Source: Nocardia suismassiliense (GTDB lineage Bacteria; Actinomycetota; Actinomycetes; Mycobacteriales; Mycobacteriaceae). From it: 64,000 bases of DNA. The position numbers and the translations under genes are program-made. The DNA is taken from NCBI RefSeq assembly GCF_900269665.1, contig NZ_LT985361.1, positions 1,452,820-1,516,819 of the forward strand. The letters are read 5' to 3'. The notes beneath the pieces are model-generated. The model was given only the letters and a program-made list of their open reading frames with translations. It searched no databases and had not been told where the DNA came from. The first letter of the stretch is position 1. Every line of letters starts with the position of its first letter. Shown piece after piece: positions 36,236-44,601 of the stretch.

Positions 36236-37789
36236 CTACCTCACTCGCTTCTGCAGCAGCGGCACCAGCTTGTCGAGTAGCCCCTTCTCCGAGCCGGCAC
36301 CCCAATTACGGAATGCGGCTACGGCTTCGGCATCGTCGAGCGGGATCACGGTGGCCCGAGTACCGGCGACCTGATAAGGCAGGCCACGCAGCCCGCCGCT
36401 GCCTGCGTCCTCGTCGGTCCGTACCGCAAGCACGAAGCTGTCGGCGTTTACCTCGAGCGAATCCGCATTGGGCAGCACACGCAGCGACTCGTCACCCTGT
36501 TTGGGATAGTTCAGGTTGTAGACGAAACCCAAATCTTCCAGGAACTTTGTCTGCGCGGAGCCGCCCAGGTAGATAGAAACTTGTTTATTCCGTGGCACAT
36601 CCACCACGGTGATGGTCTTGCCGCGGAATGCCGGATTGGTGGCCCGAGCCTGTTCGATCGACGGCAACGAACTCACCGCGACGGTGGAACCGGCCGAGAC
36701 CGTACCGGTGGCGGCATTCGTATTGGCGGAGTCGTTTCCGCCCAGCGTCCAGATCCCGAGGCCTACGGCCAGGGCGACGACGACGGCACCGACACCTGCG
36801 CCGACGAACCACCGTTTGCGAGAACTGGGCGGTGCGGACACCAATGCCTGAGGACCCGAAACCGCTACGCGCGGATCGGTATTCGGCCGCGGATCGAAGA
36901 CCTGGATGGGATAGGTCGGCGAGGTGTTCGTGGGGGCGGGGTTGTACCCGGGGGTGAGCGCGCTCGCGGCCGCGTCGGTGAATTCGCGGCACGTGTTGTA
37001 CCGGTCGGTGGGGTCTTTCGCCAGCGCCTTGGCGAAGACGTGGTCGATGGCGGGCGGTAGACCGGGGTCGACGGCGGTGGCCAGCGGGGGTGGCTCGTGC
37101 AGGTGGCCCATCATGACCAGCGCGGGTTGCGTTGCCGGGTAAGGGTTTCGGCCGGTGAGCAGTTTGAAGAAGGCGCAGGCGAGGCTGTAGATGTCGGCAC
37201 GATGGTCGAGGTGGCCGCCGACCAGCTGTTCGGGTGGGGCGTAGGCGATGGTGGCGACGAAGCTGCCGGTCTGGGTGAGTTCGGTGGTGTCGTCGTTGGA
37301 TTTGGCGACGCCGAAATCGGTGAGCAGGACGCGTTCTTCGTCACCCTCGGTGGAGGAGAGCAGGAAGTTGGCGGGTTTGACGTCGCGGTGCAGCAAGCCT
37401 TTTCGGTGCGCGTAGTCGAGGCCTTTGCCCACCTCGGTGGTGATGCGTAGTGCGCGTAGCGGATTCATCGAATGCCGGTCGCGGGTCAGTTCCGCGGAGG
37501 CGTCGGTGCCGTCGACGTACTGCATGGCGATCCACAGCCGGCCGTCTTCTTCGCCACGGTTGTAGACCGACACGATGTTCGGATGGTCGAGTCCGGCGGC
37601 GAGATTGGCTTCGCGCTCGAAGCGAGTGCGGAACTCGTGGTCGTTGCTGAGTTCGCCGCTGAGCACCTTCAGCGCGTCCATCCGCGGCAGGCTGGGATGT
37701 TTGGCCAGGTAAACGGTGCCCATGCCGCCCGCACCGAGCACGCCCTGGATGCGGTACCCGCCCACGATGGTGCCGGGGCTTATCGCCAT
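36236..37789 (-). CDS. Transmembrane serine/threonine protein kinase
   Basis: 517 residues from ATG 37789. The Hanks-type kinase domain (1-275) has the Gly loop GAGGMGTV (19-26), K41, E60, HRDVKPAN (134-141), DFG (158-160) and APPE (184-187), so it looks active. A Pro-rich juxtamembrane stretch leads to one helix (about 345-365, VGAGVGAVVVALAVGLGIW). The ~150-residue extracytoplasmic domain is not PASTA and begins after a Ser/Thr-rich linker. It sits among five lipoprotein genes, so their products or a surface ligand could be sensed by this domain (inference). Confidence 0.94.
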   Translation of the reverse strand: MAISPGTIVGGYRIQGVLGAGGMGTVYLAKHPSLPRMDALKVLSGELSNDHEFRTRFEREANLAAGLDHPNIVSVYNRGEEDGRLWIAMQYVDGTDASAELTRDRHSMNPLRALRITTEVGKGLDYAHRKGLLHRDVKPANFLLSSTEGDEERVLLTDFGVAKSNDDTTELTQTGSFVATIAYAPPEQLVGGHLDHRADIYSLACAFFKLLTGRNPYPATQPALVMMGHLHEPPPLATAVDPGLPPAIDHVFAKALAKDPTDRYNTCREFTDAAASALTPGYNPAPTNTSPTYPIQVFDPRPNTDPRVAVSGPQALVSAPPSSRKRWFVGAGVGAVVVALAVGLGIWTLGGNDSANTNAATGTVSAGSTVAVSSLPSIEQARATNPAFRGKTITVVDVPRNKQVSIYLGGSAQTKFLEDLGFVYNLNYPKQGDESLRVLPNADSLEVNADSFVLAVRTDEDAGSGGLRGLPYQVAGTRATVIPLDDAEAVAAFRNWGAGSEKGLLDKLVPLLQKRVR

Positions 37790-37865
37790 GATCCACAATC
37801 TCCTGAGTCGGTGCTCCCCACGCGGCAGCATACTGGACCGCTCGGGATGGGACGGCTGCGTGGCA

Positions 37866-39086
37866 TTACCGGCTGTTGGCGAAGATTGCGTACTGCGCGG
37901 CGGCGCGTTGGTGGACGTCGAGCAACTGGTTACCGGTGACGAATCCCGCGTATTGGCGGTAAGCGACGACGCAGGTGAATCGTTTCATCTCGAAGTTGAA
38001 GGCCTCCTGTCTGTGCTCGACGCAGGCCGAATCCGGCACATTCGGTGGTGCGGCGGCATCGTTCGCAACGGGAGCGGGAGTGAGCCTTTCGGCGACAATC
38101 TTTTTCGCCGCCGCCGCGTCGGGCGCGCGGGCCACGATTGTTCCGTCGGATACGGCGAAGCGGTCCGCGTTCATCGCGCTGAAACGCTGTTTCGCGACGC
38201 TCAAATCATCGGCGTACTGGACGATGCCGCGCAAATTGTAGAGCGCTTGCGTGCCTATCGCCGGTCGTTCGAATTTGTTCGGATTCAATGCGCGGCTCAG
38301 CAAATGATCCGGGTCCCATGGCAGCTGATAGGTCTCTTCTTCGGTGAGCGGCTTGAGCTGGTCCAGCACGGGAAGCTGGATGTCGTAGGTCTTTTCGGCG
38401 AGCGCCGTCAGTGCGGGCAGGTCCGGGCCGTTGGAGGAGACGAGCAGTGCGACGACGTAAGGGCCGTGGGCCATGGTGGTGCGAAGGAATGGCGCATCCG
38501 GACGCCACTGTGCGCGGGCGGCCGGATACTTCGGCAGCGGCACCCGCTGGTTGTCCCGGTTGGCGGCGAAGTCGGCGTCGTGGAACTCGGTGGCTGCCGC
38601 CGTTGCCCGCTCGACGTCGGGAAACTGCATGACCATCGTCGAGATGGTTGTCGTGTTCTGCCGGGTCTTGACCGGCCAGCCGGACGGAATGATCGACGTC
38701 TTCTGATCGAAACCGGTTGTCCGGAAGCCGAACAGCAGTTTGTGCCGCGCGGCGATCGGCTTCAGGTCGGGTTCGATACCGAGTTCCGACGGCAGCGAGC
38801 CACGGGTGATCTCGAACGGCAGCTGGCCGTATTTCAGTTTCGGGTCTATTTCGTAGGCGGGTACCACGTAGTCCGACAACCGCATCGCCGCGATGTGCGG
38901 CATGGTGATGAAATCCGGTTTGTAGTCGTCGTCGTGCGCATTGAGCGGCTCGGTCGGGTAGGATCCGGTATCGAGCGTGCGAATGTCGATCTCGGCGGGC
39001 TCGACGGTCCCCGGCATGGTGGATCCACAGGCCGTGAGGCCCGCCGCGAGCAAGGCGGCGAAGGGGATCAGGAACGCGCGCCTCAT
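37866..39086 (-). CDS. Secreted lipoprotein, subtype A, copy 2 (DUF7373-like family)
   Basis: 406 residues from ATG 39086, which overlaps the stop of the upstream subtype B gene (ATGA). The lipobox-like signal end is LTACGS. It shares with copy 1 the post-anchor MPGTVEPAEIDIRTLDTGS, the central YPAARAQWRPDAP, the paired C-terminal cysteines (ACVE ... FTCVV) and the tail VHQRAAAQYAIFANS. It lies 76 bp upstream of the kinase gene. Confidence 0.78.
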   Translation of the reverse strand: MRRAFLIPFAALLAAGLTACGSTMPGTVEPAEIDIRTLDTGSYPTEPLNAHDDDYKPDFITMPHIAAMRLSDYVVPAYEIDPKLKYGQLPFEITRGSLPSELGIEPDLKPIAARHKLLFGFRTTGFDQKTSIIPSGWPVKTRQNTTTISTMVMQFPDVERATAAATEFHDADFAANRDNQRVPLPKYPAARAQWRPDAPFLRTTMAHGPYVVALLVSSNGPDLPALTALAEKTYDIQLPVLDQLKPLTEEETYQLPWDPDHLLSRALNPNKFERPAIGTQALYNLRGIVQYADDLSVAKQRFSAMNADRFAVSDGTIVARAPDAAAAKKIVAERLTPAPVANDAAAPPNVPDSACVEHRQEAFNFEMKRFTCVVAYRQYAGFVTGNQLLDVHQRAAAQYAIFANSR

Positions 39087-40297
39087 CGGGCATTCACCAG
39101 CACTGTGTATTCGGCGGCGATCCGCTGTTGCGCGTCCAATAGCTGGTGCGACGCGGAGAACGCGGCGTAGCGGTCGTAGGACACCGAGCAGTAGAAGCGG
39201 ATCGCCAGGTTGCCGCGCCCGATGTACTCCTTGCATTCGGCGACGGGCAGGTTGGCGGGGGAGTCGGCCGTCTTGAACCGCTTCGTGAGGCCGCCGAGGT
39301 CTTGCTGCAATGTCGTGGCCGCGGCGGCATCACGGGCCCGATAGAGGTCGATCCCGTTCGCCGCGAAACGGTCGACGCCCGCTTTCTCGATGTCGCGCAG
39401 CACCTCGGCCGCGTTATTGGCGAAATGGATGGCAGTGCGGCCGTGGTACGCACCGGGCGGATTGAGCCAGGAGTCTTCTCTGGGGCGTGCGATGGTGCGG
39501 TTCAGCATGCCGTCCAGGTCGATCTGCAGGTTCATCAGCTGGTCGGGCGGGGTCGGGGTGAACTTGGTGATGGACGGAACCACGGTGTCGAGGCTCTTCT
39601 CCACCAGCGCGATCAGGGCGGGCAGGTCGACCTTCTCGATATAGATCTTCAGATAGTCGTATACCCACGTGTAGACGACGAATTTGCCGGTGGCGAACCA
39701 GGATCCGATCGACTGCTGGTTCGGTTGCCAATGGGCATGTGCTGCCGGGTATTTCGGGATCGACACGGCGGTGTTGCGATCGCCTGCCTCGTAATCGACC
39801 CGCTCCAGCGCCGCGGCCGCGTCCTTGGCCTTCTGTTCGTCGGGGAAGACCATGACCGCGTTCATCAGATCAATGCCTCGGTTCTCGGCCTCGGTGCGGC
39901 CGAAGCTCTGAAAGCCTGCGACGAAATCCGGGGCGGCCTCGGCGAACCGGTCCACCGCCATCACCTTGCCGAGGGCGGCTTCCGGATCGACGAACACCGT
40001 CGCCATGAACGGATTGCCGTGCACGAAGCGGGGATCGATGTCCAGGGCCGGGGGGACGAAATTGCCGAGCCGTTCCGCCTCGATAATTCGAGCCTGTTCG
40101 AGACTTTTCACGGCGCCTAATTGGCGTGGCTTCGTCTCGTAATTTCCCACATCGAGCCTGCTGAGCTCGATGGCCGGAGGCGGGTTGGTCGCAGGCTGCT
40201 CGTCCGACCCGCAGCCGCCGCAGGCGACCACCAGTGCTGCCGTCGCGACCAGGGCATACGTCGCTCGGCGCGGTATCGTCTTCGCGTGCGGCAGCAA
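39083..40297 (-). CDS. Secreted lipoprotein, subtype B, copy 2 (DUF7373-like family)
   Basis: 404 residues from TTG 40297, supported by GGGGAGGGACC just upstream. The signal ends ALVVACGGC, with two possible lipidated cysteines. Subtype B hallmarks: IELSRLDVGNYETKPRQLG, then FVPPALDIDPRFVHG, central YPAAHAHWQPNQQSIGS, cysteine pair (ECKE ... FYCSVSY) and tail DAQQRIAAEYTVL. It overlaps the next subtype A gene by four bases, so expression is tightly coupled. Confidence 0.78.
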   Translation of the reverse strand: MLPHAKTIPRRATYALVATAALVVACGGCGSDEQPATNPPPAIELSRLDVGNYETKPRQLGAVKSLEQARIIEAERLGNFVPPALDIDPRFVHGNPFMATVFVDPEAALGKVMAVDRFAEAAPDFVAGFQSFGRTEAENRGIDLMNAVMVFPDEQKAKDAAAALERVDYEAGDRNTAVSIPKYPAAHAHWQPNQQSIGSWFATGKFVVYTWVYDYLKIYIEKVDLPALIALVEKSLDTVVPSITKFTPTPPDQLMNLQIDLDGMLNRTIARPREDSWLNPPGAYHGRTAIHFANNAAEVLRDIEKAGVDRFAANGIDLYRARDAAAATTLQQDLGGLTKRFKTADSPANLPVAECKEYIGRGNLAIRFYCSVSYDRYAAFSASHQLLDAQQRIAAEYTVLVNAR

Positions 40298-40383
40298 GGT
40301 CCCTCCCCTGACGACTGTGGTTCCCGGCGGAATACTACGTCACCGCGCGCCGCGGCACCTGACCATAAAGTTGCGGGACCGCC

Positions 40384-41589
40384 TCACAGACTGTTCGCCA
40401 GCAGCGCGTATTCGGCCGCCACCTTCTGCCGGACATCCGGTTCTTTGTCGCTGGTGACGACACCCACATAACGTTTGTATGCGACGTAGCACCGGAACTT
40501 GTATTCGCGTTCCGGATTGCCTTTGCTGTTGAGCTGCAGGCATTTCGCGCCGGGCACGTCCTTCGGCGCCCCCAGCGTGTCGTAGTGCGCCCCTTCGCTT
40601 TCCATCAATCCGGCGGCCAGTTCCTGGGCGGCGGCGCTGTCCCTGGTGCGCGCGATGTAGCTGTCGTCGGCGATGGCCTGACGGTCCACCCCCGCCGCTT
40701 GGATCAGGCGCAGGTGTGCCGATTCATCGTCGGCGCGGTGCACCATGTGGTGCGGGCCGAAAATGGCGAAGGTGGCGGTGTCGGGAGTGCGGTTCTTGCG
40801 GTCGCTGACGGCGACGCGGGCGAGCAGCCCTTCGGGGTCGACCGGCAGATCCTTGATCTTCTCCTGCGGCGTGGCCTGGAACTTGTCCAGCTGGGCCACC
40901 TCGGCGGCGAGGGATTTCTCGACCCACTCCACCAGATCGGTGCTGTCGGCGCGCGGGCGCTGGATGAACAAGGAGATGACGAATTCCCTTTGGGCCATGA
41001 AGGTGCCGACGGTGGGAACGCCGGGGCGCCAATGGATGTAGGCGTCCGGGTAAGCGGTGGAGGGCAGTTTGCGGTTCTCCGGTGAGATCGCGATGTCGAC
41101 GTCCTCGAGCTCCCGGGCGGCGAGTTTCGCGGTCGCCTGGTCCGGAAAGCGGAACAACGCGATGGTGACCGCGGTGGCCTCGGGGGCCGGGTTGGTCTGT
41201 CCCTCGGGGTCGGGGCGATCGGCGCCGCTGGCGGCGTAGCCGGTGATCAGCTTGCGGTCGTCGAAGACCGGCTTGGAGGACTTGGCGACGAAATCGAGCG
41301 CCTGCTCGGCGTCGGCGACCACGGCACTGCCCCGGCCGACCTTCAGCGAAGGATCGATCTGCACGGTCGGGACCACCGCGTCGGACATTCGCATGCCCTC
41401 GACCAGCGCGGCTTTGTCGCCCGCGTCCTGGTCGTACCGGTGGCGGTCGACCGCGTAGGTGCCGACTTCCAGCTGGCGTACGTCGATCTCACCCGCGGTG
41501 GCGGTGCCCGGCACGCCGCCGCATCCGGTCAGCAGACCAGCCACTGTGATACACGATGCGACCAGCGCGATACGTGATGTGCGAACCAT
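40384..41589 (-). CDS. Secreted lipoprotein, subtype A, copy 3 (DUF7373-like family)
   Basis: 401 residues from ATG 41589 behind GAGGGGCC. Lipobox-like GLLTGCGG. Subtype A features: VPGTATAGEIDVRQLEVGTY, central YPDAYIHWRPGVPTVG, cysteine pair (KCLQ ... FRCYVAY) and tail VRQKVAAEYALLANS. It is the first lipoprotein gene of the minus-strand run and stands alone, without a subtype B partner directly upstream. It diverges from the FHA-protein gene. Confidence 0.78.
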   Translation of the reverse strand: MVRTSRIALVASCITVAGLLTGCGGVPGTATAGEIDVRQLEVGTYAVDRHRYDQDAGDKAALVEGMRMSDAVVPTVQIDPSLKVGRGSAVVADAEQALDFVAKSSKPVFDDRKLITGYAASGADRPDPEGQTNPAPEATAVTIALFRFPDQATAKLAARELEDVDIAISPENRKLPSTAYPDAYIHWRPGVPTVGTFMAQREFVISLFIQRPRADSTDLVEWVEKSLAAEVAQLDKFQATPQEKIKDLPVDPEGLLARVAVSDRKNRTPDTATFAIFGPHHMVHRADDESAHLRLIQAAGVDRQAIADDSYIARTRDSAAAQELAAGLMESEGAHYDTLGAPKDVPGAKCLQLNSKGNPEREYKFRCYVAYKRYVGVVTSDKEPDVRQKVAAEYALLANSL

Positions 41590-41705
41590 GACCGGCCCCT
41601 CGTTTCCTCCACGTGCTGCCACTGAAGTTACCGGACGGACGCCGGGCAGGGGGCCCGATAGTTGTGGGATTGCAATACCCTGGGTCGTGTGCAAACGACC
41701 CCGCA

Positions 41706-43025
41706 ATGCCCGCTTCGCCGAGGCCGATTCCTTTGATGGACCGGCAGGTCGAGGTCGTTGTCGGTAGTCACGCGGTGGCGCGCGTCGCGGGGTCGGTGGT
41801 GGTTGTCGCGCATCGCGGACAGGGCAGGCCGACCCAGGATTCGCCGGCCGCGCTGGCCCTGGAATCGCTGGCCGAGTTGGTTCGTACGGCCACCGAGCAC
41901 GAGCCGAACGGGCCGGGGGCGTTGGTGGCGCGGGAGGCCACCCGCTGGTTGATGAAGCAGGCCGAGCAGATCAGCCCGGGGGAGCCGATCGATTTCGGGA
42001 TTCTGTCCACCGCGGAGAACGGTGGGGTGGCGATTTTCCTGCACGGTGCGGTGACGGCGGTGCTGGTCGGGGATGGCGCGATCGAGCGGTACCGGGGAAG
42101 TGACGCGGCGTTCACCGTCGATCGGGTGGCCGGCGTGCCCGCCCGGGCCGTCGCGCTGTTCGTAGACGACGCGAAGGGGCGCATCCCTGAACTGCCCGCG
42201 GAGCGCGGCATCGGCTGGCTGGTCGAGGGCATCGCACAGGCGGGTGGCGCGATCATCTGGTCCGACGGAGCGCGGGCCCGGTCCAGTGTTGTGCGCGAAG
42301 GAGCGCACCGGCGCAACGAGGAGGCGCCGCTGCCGACCGCGCGCATCGACCACGAACCGCCACCGGAGCAGCAGCGAGCAGCGGAGCCGCCCACTGGAAG
42401 TCAGGCGGCGACCGCCGCGCACCGGACCGGCGGCGCACCGGAACCGCAGCACGCGCCGACCCAGCTACGCGGCACCACGCCGGCCCCGCCGCCCGACCCG
42501 GACCTGCAGCGCCGATTGGAAGCGACCGCGAAGTCCACCGCGCTCACCGTCAAGGTGATGGGATTCAAGTGCGCCAGAGCGCATCCCAGCGATCCACGCG
42601 CGGCGTTCTGCACGGTGTGCGGCATGCCGGTGGACCAGACGCAGCCGCTGATCGAGGTGGTCCGGCCGCCGCTCGGCATGTTGATCCTCGACGACGGCAT
42701 CACCTTCGTGCTCGCCGCGGATGCGGTAATCGGCCGTGACCCAGAGCATTCCGATGCCGCACAACGCGGCCTGGTCCCGTGGCGAATAGAGGATTCCTCG
42801 GGTGGCATGTCCCGCGCGCACGCCGAGATCCACCTCATGAACTGGGATGTGACCGTGGTGGATCGCGGCTCGACCAACGGCACCCGCACCCGCCTGCCCG
42901 GCTACCGCGACTGGATTCGCCTGGCCCCCAACCAATCCATGGTGCTGGTCCCGGGCGCCGAGGTCATGCTCGGCAATCGGGTGCTGCGCTTCGAGCCGAT
43001 GGCCCCGCCACCGTTCGGCGGTTGA
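41706..43025 (+). CDS. FHA-domain protein with PP2C-like N-terminal region
   Basis: 439 residues from ATG 41706; GTG 41613 and ATG 41736 are possible. The first ~200 residues (VEVVVGSHAVARVAGSVVVV, then GVAIFLHGAVTAVLVGDGAI) recall the PP2C/FHA-associated fold, but metal-binding Asp clusters are not evident, so phosphatase activity is doubtful. A Pro/Gln-rich linker is followed by a CxxC-type pair (FCTVCGMPV) and an FHA domain with GR, SRAHAEI and DRGSTNGT, the residues that bind phosphothreonine. It is soluble. It is divergent from the lipoprotein operon; a kinase is encoded nearby. Confidence 0.82.
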   Translation: MPASPRPIPLMDRQVEVVVGSHAVARVAGSVVVVAHRGQGRPTQDSPAALALESLAELVRTATEHEPNGPGALVAREATRWLMKQAEQISPGEPIDFGILSTAENGGVAIFLHGAVTAVLVGDGAIERYRGSDAAFTVDRVAGVPARAVALFVDDAKGRIPELPAERGIGWLVEGIAQAGGAIIWSDGARARSSVVREGAHRRNEEAPLPTARIDHEPPPEQQRAAEPPTGSQAATAAHRTGGAPEPQHAPTQLRGTTPAPPPDPDLQRRLEATAKSTALTVKVMGFKCARAHPSDPRAAFCTVCGMPVDQTQPLIEVVRPPLGMLILDDGITFVLAADAVIGRDPEHSDAAQRGLVPWRIEDSSGGMSRAHAEIHLMNWDVTVVDRGSTNGTRTRLPGYRDWIRLAPNQSMVLVPGAEVMLGNRVLRFEPMAPPPFGG

Positions 43026-43045
43026 GACGCGAACCGATCTTCCGG

Positions 43046-44494
43046 TCAGGAATACCTTGACATGCAGGTCTTTTCGCCGTTGATCACACCGGCGCGGAAG
43101 GCGTCGACGCGGGCGAAGCCGCTGCGCACGGTGTTGCCCTCGGTGTCGCTGGCCGCCAGTCCGTCGGTGAGCAGGCCGGAGACGGCCTCGTCGAGATCGC
43201 CTGCGGCCAGGCTGATGTCGCCTTGGCCGGAGGTCCGGCCCGGCTGGGCGAGCTTGCCGGTGATCACGCCGGCCAGGCAGGCCGCGCGCAGGCCGGTCTT
43301 GGCGCCGACGAGTTGCTGGCCCTGATTCTGCTGCACCGCAAGGGTGTAGCGGGAGATGAAGACGATGTAGCCGTTGTAGTCGCCGGTCACCTTGAGCGGC
43401 AGCGGGTCGTCCACATCCCAGTTGGAGGCGCCGCGCTGGGCGAGGGCGGGGATGTCGGTGCCGATGGTGTTCTTCTCCGGGCAGTAGCTGACCGGCCCGG
43501 TGGGCACCCCGTTGCGGCAGGTGATCTTGGCGCCGGAGTAGTCGTAGGTCGGTGACGGCTTGGTCGGCAGCAGCGCGGCGAGAGCCTTGCTGAGCTCGAT
43601 CAGAGTTTCCTTGTTGATCTCGTATTCGCCGCGGCCGGTGTCGTCCTTGAAGTCCTTCGGCAAGTTGCCGCGCCGCTGGGTGATCTCGTCCATGTCGATG
43701 CGCTTGCAGCCCTTCGGGCCGTCGGTGAAACCGACCTGCACGGCGGTGACGCGCTCGAAGGCCGAGCCGTGCACGCTTTCCGGATCATCGGGGTCGGAGT
43801 CGCGGATGGCCACGGTGGCGGCGAGCACCGAGTTGAGGCCGTCGGAGGTATCGATGGTGAAGTGCTTGGACTTGCCTTCGGCGACCGAGCGCATGAACGC
43901 ACCGGCGAAGCAGTCGGCCTGCTGCTCCTTGACGATCACCGGATCCTTGGCGCCGACCAGCTTGGCCATGGTCTGCACCGCGTGCCCGTACTCGTGCGCG
44001 AGCACCATGACCACGGCCATCTTGCCGAAGGTCTCCGTCATGGCGGGCAGCAGCACCGAGCGGTCCCAGCCGATGGAGTTGTCCAAGCGGCAGTACGCGG
44101 CGTTCACCAGATGAAAGGTGGTCTCCTTGCAGAATTCGACGGAGTCACTGCGCGGCGCCTGCGCGCTCCAGGAGATGAGCTTGTCGACCGGCTGGAAATC
44201 GGCGTTCTGGAACTCCTTGCCGAACTCGGTGCGCCAGTAGGTCTGGATGTCCTCGACGGCGTTGAGTGCCAGGGTGTCCTCGGCGCTACCGTCCCCGTTG
44301 GTCGCCTTCAACTTGCTGTCCTCGACGCCGGGCCGGGGGCCGTTGGGACCGCTGGTGGTTGGCAGTCCTGCCACCTTGAACGGGTCGTCGTAGATCGAGA
44401 CGGCGCGGCCGTGCACGAGCCGAGTGCAGCCCGCCACCAGCAGCACGACGATCAGCGCGGCGGTAATGATGGCCGTCGCACGGACTTTCGGCAA
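43046..44494 (-). CDS. Neutral zinc metallopeptidase lipoprotein
   Basis: 482 residues from TTG 44494, behind GGGGGAG. The signal ends LLVAGCTR (lipid-modified C23). The metal site is HEYGH (167-171), an HExxH variant typical of the putative neutral zinc metallopeptidase family (YpfJ-like), with a downstream Glu in the EQQADCFAGAF helix as the likely third ligand. Four or more cysteines suggest disulfides. It probably cleaves envelope or secreted proteins. Divergent from the ABC transporter gene. Confidence 0.9.
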   Translation of the reverse strand: MPKVRATAIITAALIVVLLVAGCTRLVHGRAVSIYDDPFKVAGLPTTSGPNGPRPGVEDSKLKATNGDGSAEDTLALNAVEDIQTYWRTEFGKEFQNADFQPVDKLISWSAQAPRSDSVEFCKETTFHLVNAAYCRLDNSIGWDRSVLLPAMTETFGKMAVVMVLAHEYGHAVQTMAKLVGAKDPVIVKEQQADCFAGAFMRSVAEGKSKHFTIDTSDGLNSVLAATVAIRDSDPDDPESVHGSAFERVTAVQVGFTDGPKGCKRIDMDEITQRRGNLPKDFKDDTGRGEYEINKETLIELSKALAALLPTKPSPTYDYSGAKITCRNGVPTGPVSYCPEKNTIGTDIPALAQRGASNWDVDDPLPLKVTGDYNGYIVFISRYTLAVQQNQGQQLVGAKTGLRAACLAGVITGKLAQPGRTSGQGDISLAAGDLDEAVSGLLTDGLAASDTEGNTVRSGFARVDAFRAGVINGEKTCMSRYS

Positions 44495-44601
44495 GGCTCC
44501 CCCTAGTCGGCCGGTATCACGTTCACATCGGTCGCCGGATCGGGGTATAAGGCGCATCGGGGGCACCGCCGATGTCCGGGTGATGGAATAGTATCCGCTG
44601 C

